Shown here: positions 49,380-61,141 of the stretch, piece by piece
Layout of the letters: each line of letters starts with the position of its first letter
Position numbering within the stretch: position 1 is the stretch's first letter
Assembly: GCF_047663525.1 (NCBI RefSeq)
Contig: NC_092589.1
Location: 64,298,001 to 64,362,000, forward strand
Direction: 5' to 3'
Length of the DNA: 64,000 nt
From: Anas platyrhynchos
Lineage: Eukaryota; Chordata; Aves; Anseriformes; Anatidae
Position numbers and translations under genes: made by a program
The notes under the pieces: generated by a model
Databases searched by the model: none
Told to the model about the DNA's origin: nothing
The model's input: only the letters and a program-made list of their open reading frames with translations

Positions 49380-50262
49380 TTTTGTAGGTGAAAAAGACCG
49401 TTCACCTTCTCCAAGACATGATAACTATACAAAATTAAGTTGTATTTCCCTGGCTGAAGAGTCCTATTTAGTTGGTTCTCTTACAGACTTTATTTCATTG
49501 CTTTGATGACTACTATTGTTCTCTGAACCTTTTCCAGTTCTGCCCTGTCCCTTCTGAGGATGAGAGATGAGGGTGGGGGGATGGGGGAGGACCAGATATG
49601 CAACAATTTTAAAGAAGGGTCATAGCTTGACACACTGTTGTGTTTTCAAGTCCTGCAGTAACAATTTCCTGATCTTTTATTGGTAGCATTGTTCTTGCTG
49701 TGTTGGTCTAAAGACAAATCAATATAAGTGGTTTGGAAATAAAGGTAATATGCTTATCAGAACAACTGAAAAAAATAGAATACTGTTTGGTGTGTGTTTT
49801 AAGAAGGGGCTCATATGCCAAATAAGTGTAATACCCCAAAATTCTACCATATTTTGTACTTGCCTCCTTGACTGTTACTGAACATAAAACTGGCTTTTTC
49901 ATAAAGTTATGTGTTAAATTTCCAAGACTTTTTTTTAATGAGTGATAGTATTTAGTAAAGAGTTTCTCACACTGCATATAAAGCTAGGATTATTTTTTCC
50001 ACATTGTGTCATACTTCTCAGATCACTGGTCTGTAATACCAGAATTCCTAAATGAGATGCTTTTTAAAAGTTACTGTCACAATCACCACCTTCCACATCT
50101 TCCACAGTACAGAGGCAGTTTTCAGAAAGAGACTGTATACCACAGATAGTAATTCAGCTATTTCATCCTCAATTTCCTTTAGATCTCCTGGGTAAATACC
50201 ATATGGTCCTGGTAGTTTGCTACTGTTCATTTTGTAAATTTGTTCTATAACCTCCTCCACAG
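49380..50262 (-). mobile_element. Ancient CR1-like LINE relic (reverse transcriptase start plus distal part)
   Basis: On the minus strand, 50262-50055 encodes an old reverse-transcriptase N-terminal segment: SVEEVIEQIYKMNSSKLPGP, then YGIYPGDLKEIEDEIAELLS and W(K)VVIVTVTFKK. This corresponds to the family pattern '...KSPGPDGIYPR.LKE..DEIA..L...W....VTPIFKK'. Further 3' on the same strand, plus-strand words at 49380-49610 ('tagcttttgtaggtgaaaaa', 'tccctggctgaagagtccta', 'tctctgaaccttttccagtt', 'gaccagatatgcaac') resemble the reverse complement of the distal part of old CR1/L3 elements. Joining the two pieces into one element is an inference. The RT fragment is the firmer part. Confidence 0.5.
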
Positions 50263-50880
50263 ACATTTCAGTTTAAAACAGATCTCCTGATTTGTCCTTG
50301 TATAGAAGACTTCTGGAGTATGAATTTCCTAAGACTTCCAGCTTGAAGAAACATGCAAGAATACCATTATTTTTTGTATGTTTGTTTTGTTTTATTTTTC
50401 CTGCTGTATCTCATCCTCTCATTTATATGTCAATTGGCCTTAATGACTCCAAGGGAGACTCCCCCACAGCTTTGAGGAAGAGTTTGCTGCTATTTTTTAT
50501 GGGTTTAGCAAGTATTCCTTAAAACATTTGTTGACGGTCTGTGATTTTTGTTATTGTGCTTAATTTGCCACTTTCATATTTTCTTCTTTTCTGTTTGCTT
50601 GGACACGGCTTGAATTTTTTTGAAATAAACTTTCTTATCTACTAAGCAGATGTTGTGAGTGTGGTACCGCCTTGGAAAAATTATTTAAGAGGAGAAAGAA
50701 CTCTAGCTGTGCTCCTCATTCTGATATGCATATTGCTGCTAAAAAAGAAAAGTGATACTTATTGAGAACTGTGTATCTCAGACAGAAGATCTCTCAAAGA
50801 CATCCTTGATCTGTCCAGGTATTTCAATTACATCATTTCAATTACATTACATCATTTCAATTACATGTTAGGTGTTCAAA
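50263..50880. other. Intergenic stretch, nothing recognised
   Basis: A short duplication of 'catcatttcaattaca' lies around 50832-50864. Otherwise no feature was seen. Confidence 0.5.
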
Positions 50881-51162
50881 TATGTACAATTTCAATGCAG
50901 CTCTAGTAAAGGAAGGAGGGAAGGAAGGAAGGAAGGAAGGAAGGAAGGAAGGAAGGAAGGAAGGAAGGAAGGAAGGAAGGAAGGAAGGAAGGAAGGAAGG
51001 AAGGAAGGAAGGAAGGAAGGAAGGAAGGAAGGAAGGAAGGAAGGAAGGAAGGAAGGAAGGAAGGAAGGAAGGAAGGAAGGAAGAATTTATTCTAGAGTTA
51101 GGAAAATCAAGTCAAAATATTCTTTGTCAAAATTTTCTTTGTAATTCAGTGCTAGTGTGGTG
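50881..51162 (+). repeat. Duplicated segment, copy A, split by a GGAA array
   Basis: Its left part (50881-50907, 'tatgtacaatttcaatgcag...') and right part (51092-51162, 'ctagagttaggaaaatcaag...') match 52377-52403 and 52454-52524 in the same order and orientation. In this copy the two parts are separated by 184 bases, nearly all GGAA array; in copy B by 50 bases. The left parts differ at 2 of 27 bases by my count. Confidence 0.85.
50911..51083. repeat. (GGAA)n microsatellite, about 43 units
   Basis: A nearly perfect run with one early GGAGGGAA variant. It lies inside copy A of a duplicated segment. GGAA runs are consecutive ETS core sites as well as polypurine tracts; whether they act here is unknown. 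Confidence 0.97.
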
Positions 51163-51629
51163 CTTCGGCCCAAAGTGAGGCTATTACTCATAAATCATCT
51201 CTCCAGATTAATAAGAAAGTAGTGACCAAGAGCTTGAAATGATGAGAAAATACCTCCTCCTTTCTGCCTTTCTGTCACTGAACAGTAGGGCTAGTTCCTC
51301 TAAAAAAAAAATAATAATAATAAAATTGGAGATGTGCTTCTTACCTTTGATGGTAATGAACAGATGAAAATATGGTAAAAGGGAGAGCTTTTTTTACATT
51401 TACTTTCTAACCACAGCTTATTTCAGCAGTGCTTTCATTGTCATATTCTCAGAACATTAATGTATCTTTACCTCAGGACTAAGGAACTTTTATATATGTA
51501 TATATGTACAAAATAATTGTTAACAAGTATGGAATTGCTAAAGTGAAGAGCTATTGCTTGTGGAACACCCTATTAGAATTTACTTTAAGAAACTACTGAC
51601 AAACCTTTTGAGGAGAAAGAGTGTTTTCA

Positions 51630-51722
51630 GAGAATTACAGAATGTTTGAGGTGAGAAGGAACCTCTGGAGGTCATCTGGTCCCACCGCACTACCCAAGCA
51701 GGGACACCTTGTCCAGGACTGT
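51630..51722 (-). mobile_element. CR1 LINE 3' end fragment (about 90 bp)
   Basis: In reverse orientation: 'agaattacagaatgtttgag', 'gaaggaacctctggaggtca', 'tctggtccca', 'caagcagggacacc' and 'gtccaggact' are the terminal words of a CR1 subfamily. Very short and diverged. Confidence 0.85.
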
Positions 51723-52376
51723 CTTATTTATTTCCAATGTTTGTTGCTTCATTTTCCCAAGCTGATTTTTTTTCCTTTTTTTTTTTTTTTTTGTCTGTTT
51801 CCTTTCCATCTTGTTTTTCAGTCACCTAATACTAAGAGCCTGACCTTTATTATAAGCAACCACACTTTGATTTGTACACTGTGTTGAAGTGTAGACAAAT
51901 GAGCAACTATTGTAAGCAAAAATGTAGACCACTAATCTAAATAAAGTAGATTACACTGGTGATAAAATGCTAACAGCCATTCAAGTCATGTTTTCCCCTT
52001 AAAATCATTACAAAGCATAATTTCCATTTAATTACTTATACAGTAAGTTTGTTCTAGATTCTTAATTGTTTTTGGCAATAAAATATGATGAATGTTTTTC
52101 CTTTTATATGTCTAGCTGGTTTAATTTCCACTTAACAGCTTTTCTAGTGTTGTAACGTTAAAAGGATATGTTAATCATTCATGATATTTCTTCAGGAGAT
52201 TTTTCAGCATTTTCTAGGATTGCTTTCTGTCCAAATCAAGTTTGTAAAATGACATGTTTAGGGGAAAAATGGACAAAACTTTTTATGAATCACTGTTAAA
52301 AATTCTATTATCTTTTCAAACTGTTTCATTTTGTCTCTCGTTTGTTCAGTACTTTTTCTTTATTTCCTTCACCACT

Positions 52377-52524
52377 TATGTACAATTTCAATTCATCTCT
52401 AGTGAGAAAAAAAAAGTTGGTGGTTTTTTGTTTTTTTTTTTTTTTTCCTTATCCTAGAGTTAGGAAAATCAAGTCAAAGTTTTCTTTGTCAAACTTTTTG
52501 GTGTAGTTCAGTGCTAGCATAGTG
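52377..52524 (+). repeat. Duplicated segment, copy B
   Basis: Partner of copy A (50881-51162). Its middle (52404-52453) is an A-run/T-run patch instead of a GGAA array. Right parts are both 71 bases long and begin with the same 'ctagagttaggaaaatcaag'. Confidence 0.85.
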
Positions 52525-54302
52525 ACTGATCTATTCACTGTTTTTCTTTTTGTCATGTTTTTAACTCAAGTTCAGCTTTATTGTTCTGTTGATGATTTCC
52601 TATTCCCTGAATTCTTCCTGGTTGTAATTTGGTATACATTGTTTCATTTCTTTACTTTCTTATTTTTTTCTGTTGGCTGGAAAGCATGAGACCAATTTTT
52701 TAGGTTCACCTATGTCACATGGTGACTCTAAATTTAAAAAAATGTAAGTGTGACTTCTGATGCACTTATGCATCAGAAGAATGTATGATATAAACAAAAT
52801 TTTTTCTGAGCTGATCTAGAAAGTTAATGTATATGCTGTGATCTACACACATAAATAAAAATCTATAGCTAGCAATAGAAATAAAATATCTTGGGGATAA
52901 GTTCTCTAAGTTCTACTGAGAGCATTTTCTCGGGGGAGTGCAAATATTTCAGATACAAACAAAAGCCATTGATTGTAAGCTGACAAAGAACAAGTATGAG
53001 AAGTTCTTTATAGGAGGCTTATTCTGTCCTGTATCCTGAGCACCCTACAGATAAGCATCAGATAAGTTTGATGTTTTTCTTCAATTGGCTTAGCCACACA
53101 GAAAAATTGCTGTCCTAAGAAAACATATGAAATGTCCAGTCTAAGATGACTCACCTACTTGGAAGAGAAGACCTATAGATCTTACCTTTATCAGAGCCCC
53201 AGAAAACAAATTTTCAGAGGATGGAGTGTCTTAGATGACTGATGTAATGAATTACCTAATCAATTTTCAGCTGAGGGACAAGGCAATTTCCTGTCTAGAC
53301 TGTATTGTAGAAGTGCTTGATACTAATTTTCAGCAAGTGAAAAAAAAAGCTTTCACAGAGGTGACTATTTTCTGTTTGTACAAAGGCTGCAGAAGACCCT
53401 GCAAGTTTTTAAAGGTAATACTAAGCTGACTAAAAAGCAGGATACACAATCAAATCTAACATCCTGCTCTCCTCAGCGTTTCTGTTCAGAACAGTGTTTA
53501 TCTCCAACTTACCAATAGAAAAAAATGTGACACTAAAGCTAATTTGCCACAGGTCTTCATGTACAATCTTCAAGGCTGCATGACGTAACTGCAATACTCT
53601 CATATTGCTATACAAAATTAATGGAACCATTTGGAATAAAAGGCTTTTTAAAAGTAATAGTATCACAGTTTGACTGATAGGTTGCTTTGCCTGCTCAGAT
53701 ATTTTTGTCACTATTATTAAACTATAATCCAGAGGACAAACTGAATCATTTCTTCTTGTTTCTGAACTGGATTTGGCTCATTAAATACACTTTTACTTTG
53801 CAAACTGTTTGATTTCTTTGATTATTCATCATGTACATATTATCATTATATATATTTTTACTACATACTTGCTGTATCTCTGGTATAGGAGAATCACCTC
53901 TTTAAGTCTTATCAGCTACTTGGAACAATTAATTCATAAATTGTAGAACTTCAGTATAGTTTTATTGATCGCATATCCAGCTAAAGGCATAAGGGAAAAA
54001 TGTTTGTAAAATTGCACAGGTGACAAGAACACTGATCTTAAGGACATGCATAATCCATTTTATTCATATATCAGGAGCTAATTTCCATATATCAATACAT
54101 TAAGAAGATTTTCAGAGAAAAAAAAAAAACAAACGCCATTAAATCAATGATGAAGAAGAGTATTGTAGAAATGTTTTGTAATTTATTCTATATGTTGATA
54201 ATACCCAATAAATGTAAATAGTTTCTACATGAAAAAATCTGCTCATGCTTTTCAGATGAATTACACTGCATGGAAGTTATTTCACAAAAACATTGTCATC
54301 AA
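52525..54302. other. Intergenic AT-rich stretch
   Basis: Contains one perfect hairpin (52754-52779). No gene or interspersed element was recognised. Confidence 0.5.
52754..52779. repeat. Perfect 11-bp hairpin with 4-base loop
   Basis: Arms CTTCTGATGCA and TGCATCAGAAG with loop CTTA. The arms are of mixed composition, so less likely to be chance than the AT palindromes. It is not followed by a T run. Confidence 0.9.
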
Positions 54303-54375
54303 ATGGTTTAGGTTAGGAGGGGCCTGTGAAGGTCATCTTGTCCGATGTGCTGCCCAAAGCAGAAGTCAAATACGC
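54303..54375 (-). mobile_element. CR1 LINE 3' end fragment (about 70 bp)
   Basis: 'tggtttaggttaggaggggc', 'ctgtgaaggtcatcttgtcc' and 'ctgcccaaagcaga' match a reversed CR1 terminus. The following GC-richer sequence (to about 54660) was not recognised and may or may not belong to the element. Confidence 0.7.
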
Positions 54376-54875
54376 AGTGGATCTGGATCAGTCTTTTGTG
54401 TGTCGTGAGGAAGAAAAGACTCAGTTTTTCATTGTCTCCACCTTTCCTGGCAGGGCCTGTCTCCAACCTCCCAGCTCTGTCCCCAGGAAGGCAGAGCCTG
54501 AGGGGGTGAAGCACTGAGATCACTAATGGAAACAGGGCAGGTACCAGGCAGGGTGGCAGATCCTGGCACCTTCTGCAGTCCTGAGCACCACAGCCTTTGT
54601 CTCAGGAGCCAAGGAAACCTGCCCTGGGGCTGCACCTGCTCCTGTGCTGGAATAGTTGCTCAGTGTCAGATACCCTCTGGCAAGTAAACTTTGTATGACA
54701 TGAAATTATAGGATTATAATTTAAATTCTGAATTTAGTTTCCATAGAAAGCTTCTTTTTTTTTTTTTTGCTGTTCAGTAGGTCCAGTATTTCAGCTTATA
54801 TTTGTGATATTTGTGATAATTTAAGTTCACAATTAGAAAAGGGAAATCCCACACAAGGATTTGATGTAGAACCAG

Positions 54876-54906
<31 letters not shown>

Positions 54907-57900
54907 AAAAGAAGTTAATTAGTTAATTTGTCCACAAATATTTTGAAATCCCATCCTGAAGTTATGTTTATTTTTACAGTCCTAGAGAAAAACTGAAAAA
55001 GTCTTTCATCAAAAAAAAAAAAAATAATTACTTGAGCTAGTTTGTAGGCACTAGACTATATAAAGCATTTTAAATGTCTGAGATGGAAACAATTACCTAC
55101 TGACAATACTGAACAAACAAGTGGCACTAAACAAATACAGGTCTAATTCCTGACATATTTAATCAGTTATATTTGAAAAAAAAAAAAATATTTTTCACAG
55201 AAAACTGTGCTGGAATAAAAAATGTGTACAGGTACAGACTTCAGGGTCTAACTTTATAGTAACAGAGAAATAAAATGTCCAGCACAGAGCCATTCATACA
55301 ATAAAGCAGCTATAAGGCCAGTAGCTCTCTACTGTCGCAGCACAAGAAAGGAATGTGTATTTCTGACTGCAAAAGTATTTGCAGCAGCTCTAAAGATCAA
55401 GTAAAAAGAATACTTGAGGTTTTCTAAACTTAATTATCTGATTTTATTATGGCAGAGAGAGTAGCATAGGCTGTCAGCATACATCTTGAAATTAAATCTG
55501 TGTGCTATGTAAAATAATACCCTCCCACTTCCATGGCACTACTGTTGACTTCCTGAAACAAGATACAACAGGAACAGCACAGTTAATCATATTCTGATGT
55601 CAGAATTTCTCAGAAGAGTTGATTTTAAGAAACAAACTTTCAACACCACATACCTTGTGAAAATCCTTTTTTAAGTAAGAATCTTCCTTTTAAAAAGAGT
55701 CATATCACCCTAACGAAGGACCTACCAACATCTCAGCCTTGGATCACAGGTGAAGGAAAGGTGGCTGCTGAGTACCAGACCAAGCATGCCTGTAGAGCTG
55801 TGGAGATAAGGCTGAACTGCAGTTTGACTAGTACAGATCAGGTTTTTACCCATCTTCAGGCCAAATCTACACAAGGCATACTAATTTTAGGGTTTGTCTG
55901 CTCACAGGTTTTTCAGATATTATCTTGAGCTGCCTACATGCTAATGCAGTGCTGATACAGCCCTTTAAAAACGTGTGCCAGAACACAATTCACATACTGA
56001 ATGGTGGCAGAGGTGTTAGAAATATGGTCCTATGTATACACTGACAGCAAGTTGTGTTTAGTGCTGCTGCTGAGAGGAAGTAGGCAAGTCAGTACCAAAG
56101 AAAAGTCTTAAGCTTTGCATTTAGCACATCAAGGCCTTGCCTGGGCTTGGAGGGATTGCTGCAGCAGCCCCGGTGTTCTGCCTGCAGCGGTGTCTTTTGC
56201 AGCTTATGATCACAAGAGAAAGTTCAATTCTCCCTGGCCTTGTGCCTCAAGAAGTTGCCTGAAGAAGCCACCACCCCTTCTTTCCCAAGGGTACCTGCTG
56301 CCCACCCGCAAGGTGGCACAAGTATTTCCACAACTGTTCACTGATCCAGCACAAGGATCTGATCCAGCTAAAAAAAAATAAGCTTGGATGTTGGGGTGTT
56401 TTGTTGTTGTTGTTCATAAAAATAATTTTAAAAAAGGTTAATTCCCTGCTCTTTTCCCATGCCGAGTCATGCAGATGCCGGTGTTAGCACAAAAGCAGAG
56501 GCAGCAGCACTGCTGCTATCTGCCAGATCACAGCTGGAGGGGCAGTGTCTTGTTCCAGCAAAAGGTGTGTGCAACAGGCAAAAAATTACAGAAAAACCTG
56601 CCAAAACTGGAATTACAGATGACATTTCCCATAACAGCAAGGAAAATTACTGGAATCTCTCACCTCAGGCAATATTCGTGTGGCTGGTACCATCACACTC
56701 CACATCTCCAGACCTGTGTCCCTGCAGGCTAGCATCATTGAACTTACTTCCATGGGTAGAAGACTTTTACCTTTTACTTTTCCCTAGGAGATCAGGCACA
56801 GGCACACATGCACACGCTTTCTGCAAGAAGAAAACATCATCCAAAATCCATCTGAGAGCTGTGAGGCTCTGTAACACTCTTGACAAAGGGTTGTAAAATA
56901 AACCTCGGCCTGTTGTCCACATTAGCCTTTTCTTTCTAACTGACTGCTTGCAAATTTTTGAATTGCTGAAGTGCCCCCTTTTTTATCCAAGCATAAAAAG
57001 AAGGAAAATATTAACACTTTGTTAACAAAAACAATGCAGTAGTCATACCTAGCCACTATTTCCCTAACTGTATAACATATTTTATCTACTTTACATGAAA
57101 CAGTAGCAGTATATTACTACAACACCTGCAATCAGTAGCAGGGAATATGCTACTAGTAGCAGGGAAAACATCTTTTAAATAAATAGAAAGAGCAACTAGG
57201 AAGTAATCAGCAAATTGTCATGTACACAGAACTTCTCAGCTGTTAGTACACATTTTATTCTGTAATATTTATTCTTCTTTTCTATGTTAGCATAGTTCTG
57301 AGTATTTGTCAGATACAAAGCCATATGCAGACATGTGCATTTGGTCCTGAAGCCAGTAAAGATGCTACTAGATGATACTAGTGTAGATAGCAGTAGATGA
57401 TATCTCTGGGCCAGATCAGAAGCTGGAGGAAATTGGCTTCAATGTATCTCTGACAGTTTATACCAGCTGAGAATCAAGATTGCTATCTCTATGTGAAATG
57501 GAGTCTCGAAGACACATCAGAGTGCTTTTATAAAATGGTTTCAGTTCCTTCAGCAAAGATTTATCTTTATATGCCCCAACTCTCCAGTAGGTGGTTTCCT
57601 ACTTTTTCTTCCCCTTATTCCAACAATTTTGTTGATCATTTTCTCTTCAGTTTCTGTGACACAAAGCTGAATTTAACTTGTTATTTCAAACACTTAGAAA
57701 TAGCCATAAAAACAGATTTAGGCATCTACAAGTAACAAACATGCACCCAGAACTGTGCTCCCAGTAGTGCATGTAGGATGGTTATACACCCCAAATGTTA
57801 TCAGAAAATGTCGTATGGTGAACATGGAATTGCCTATTCACCAATTACCACTGATACCCAAGGAGTATCCAAAATTCCCATTTTTCTAATGTCCTCTAAC

Positions 57901-60825
57901 CAGGACTCACAGTCTCTAATCCTCCACAGAACAAAGCGTTCACTTGTCTCTAAATAGGTTATCAAGCTTCTCTCCAGTGGGAGTTGATGCTGTTTGTGCC
58001 CACGTGCCAACAACACTGGCTTAGCAGTTGCTTCATGCTCACAAGAATTGGATGTATTTGGTTCAATATCACATCACTTAGAGATTTCAGACTGACAACT
58101 CCCACCATTCAGGAAAGTGCTCTGGTCAGGCTGGAGAGCAAGACAGCTTCATGTCCCCTCCACTGCTGTGGAAATGGGGCACTATGTGGTGGAACATGGT
58201 CCCTAGCAGGCTAGAGGAACATGGATCTGCATGGAAGGAGAAGCAAGGAACACAACTGCAGGAGAGGATCTGGGGGAATTTCCTCCTTCTGAATCCAGTG
58301 ATCCTACTTTTTGTGAGGGAATCACAGGCTGTCAGTGCATACCCATACAACAGGGTACTTCATGGTAGCCTCTGTCCTGGATTCTGCCTTATTCTGCACA
58401 GCACAGAGCAGGGATGATCCAAAGTAGAAGTACAGGACTCCACTAAATTTTCAAGTCTGACAGATCTGACAGAAAGACAGGAAGGCCCACTGTACTATAT
58501 ATATATCCTTCAGGATTAGGAGGCAGTCATCGGCACAGAAATTTTTTTGGAACAAGATTTTCATCTTGAACTCTCTGATGTGAGCCTTACTCACTTCTCA
58601 CAGATATCTCCATTCCTTATCCAGATACCTTCATGTAAGAGGGGAAAGTAAAGCTTGTTTTGTGGACTAGATTAAAGATTAGCCCTGGTACCACATTTTT
58701 TTATTTAAAAAAATCATTTTTTTTTCTTGACCTGTATTTGTTACATTAAAAAGTAATTTCTCAAATTCAATTAATTACTTGCCTGAACCCTTCTCATTTC
58801 TGGATTTCCATCAAAATGTTTTAAATTCTTCAAAGTAATAAAGTTCATCAAAGTACTTGAGCACATATTGAACCTTAAGAATGCTCTCAAGGCAGTCTCT
58901 CTTCAGAGGTGATCTTAAGCAACAAGGTTTAAGTACATGTTAACAACTGGGTTGCTGAAAAGAGGATATACTGCATCAGATCCCATCCTGATCTAGTTGA
59001 AGCCTCTATAAAAGGATATCATCAAAAGCAGTGACTATTGGATTAGGCCGTTAACCTCACTGCTTTGAGACTAATCTGGGAAAAAGACTAATATGTTTCA
59101 TTGTACAGTAAGTCCTTAGAAACTCACAGAATTTATTCTTCGCATGTAAAGATACAAGGTATCTTGTACTATGAAAAACACGCTTGTACTAACAATTTCT
59201 TTAATGCAATTTCATTATTAAAAAAAAAAAAAAAAAAAAAAACACACACACAGAACACCAACAACAATCTACAAGGAAGCTTCTTGCACTTACGAAGCCT
59301 AAGGACTCTTAAAATAATTAATAATATTAATTTATGTCATCTTTATCAAACATATATATTAGGACAAATTATCTGCTGTGACTTGTTTGGAACAAAATGA
59401 TTAATCCCAGGCGCACTGGCTGAGATCACCAACACAAGCTGCACTGACAGTACAGTACCATTTATGGCTTGACAATACTTAACAGCTTCTGATAAATAAA
59501 TGGGGTGTTAGATTAATTAGTATTTGTGAAGTGCTCTGACTTCCTAATATAAAATGTGTCAAAAGTGCACATGCTTATTTCTTATTGTGTTGCATTTTAT
59601 AATGAAAAGCAAAGAAATTTCCAGAATTGCAAACAAGTGCTCATTAAGCAGAAGCTTTAATTAATGCAGAATAATGGGAATGTTGTACACTACATTTGGA
59701 AATACCTGCTAGCACACATGTAACATTTTGCTTCTTATGCTCAGCTGTTGATCTCTGACTAGTGCTTGACAGGCAAACGGCTAGAGGAAAGCTCAGAGGG
59801 ACACCTAGTGAGGAGGGTGCTGCCCTGGTACATGATGCTGAGCTTGGGTTCTGCATCATGTACTCTGATGCTACCAGAGGGGGCATGGGTTTCTTAGCCC
59901 AACTCTCCCCAGATAGATCCTAGTTTTCAGAGGGGGTACAAGAGGCTCCAAGCCTTTCAGAATTAAAGAGACTGACCTTCGTATCTGAATATGCAGCTTT
60001 CAAGATGAAGGTGAAGACGGCTATAAAGCAGGCTGCCTGTGAACCTGCAGTCCATCTCATGGACTGCACCTGTTTATACACCTGTGTTCTGAGACAAATG
60101 CTTCTTCCTCATTCTGTAAATAAGCTCTAGACTATATCACACTAGAAATCTAGCACTAGAGTTTCTGTCTCTCTTTGAGCAACACCAAGCATGCTGTGGC
60201 AACCTCTCCTGGATAAGTCATCACTGATGTTGTCTCTGTTTCTTTACCATGATGTGTGTGGGATGCAATGGAGAAAGTGACCACTGAAAAAAAGTAGACT
60301 TTGCCTTTGTCCACTGTTACTTCATACGGTCTTCCAACAACTGTGCAGATTGTTATGCTTAGTTTAAATTCTAGAAGATATTTTTTCTAGAACTTCTGAA
60401 GGTCATGGTTGCCTGATAAACTCTACTAGACAATAGACAGTTTTCTTACTGTGGACACAGTCTACCTCCTGACTTCAGCAATCTGGAGATCAAAATAAAG
60501 ATGGGAAATTCCTAACATTCACTGTAGAGGGAGAAAAAGGTCTACCACTGTGTTTCTCAAAATACCACAGTTACCTTTTTATCTCAGTTAGAAATAAGGA
60601 AGAATTTGGCAAGCTAGTGTACAATGGCCTGGAAAGCATTTACTGCCTGTACAAAAATTTCCCACAGGGAAAGTTCAGGCTTTCAAAAAGAAATCCTGCA
60701 GGAAATAGCTCCTTATCCAGCCATAAGCACCACTCACAAAGTGAAGCTCTGTTGCCCCTCATGACCAAAGGGATGTAATAGTAGAAAGAAATTTCACTTT
60801 TAACTAGATTTTCTTTCCTCTTTCT

Positions 60826-60828
<3 letters not shown>
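54376..60828. other. Intergenic sequence with poly-A tracts and GC-richer patches
   Basis: Poly-A runs lie at 54880-54903, 55011-55024 and 59220-59241 (followed by a short CA run). GC-richer patches at 54430-54660, 56115-56400 and 56459-56935 carry the longest frames here. The last (145 codons) ends near an AATAAA (56898-56903), but no protein family is recognisable. Confidence 0.45.

Positions 60829-60865
<37 letters not shown>
60829..60865. repeat. Poly-T tract
   Basis: An uninterrupted run of about 37 T. No retroposon body was recognised on either side. Confidence 0.95.
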
Positions 60866-61111
60866 CAGATCTGTGCAACTTTTAGTGTATCTGTGGGTTA
60901 AAGGAATCTTGGCACTTGCTGTATCAATGACAAAACTTTCAAGCTGAAGCTCTGTTATCTAACCCATTTTCTAACTGCAACCTAGCTATTTATATATATA
61001 TTGTCCTATATTGGAAGAAAAATGGCCAGTGTAGTTTTAAATGGCATTAAGTGCTCCTTCCTTTGATAGATTACTCAACAGAATAATGGATTGCATTGTC
61101 AGATCTTTTAA

Positions 61112-61141
61112 ATATTTATTTATTTATTTATTTATTTATTT
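61112..61141. repeat. (TTTA)n short microsatellite
   Basis: About seven units of TTTA/ATTT. Confidence 0.9.

Noticed and set aside
50872..51178. Frames rich in GRKEGRKE
   Set aside because: Translation of the GGAA microsatellite.
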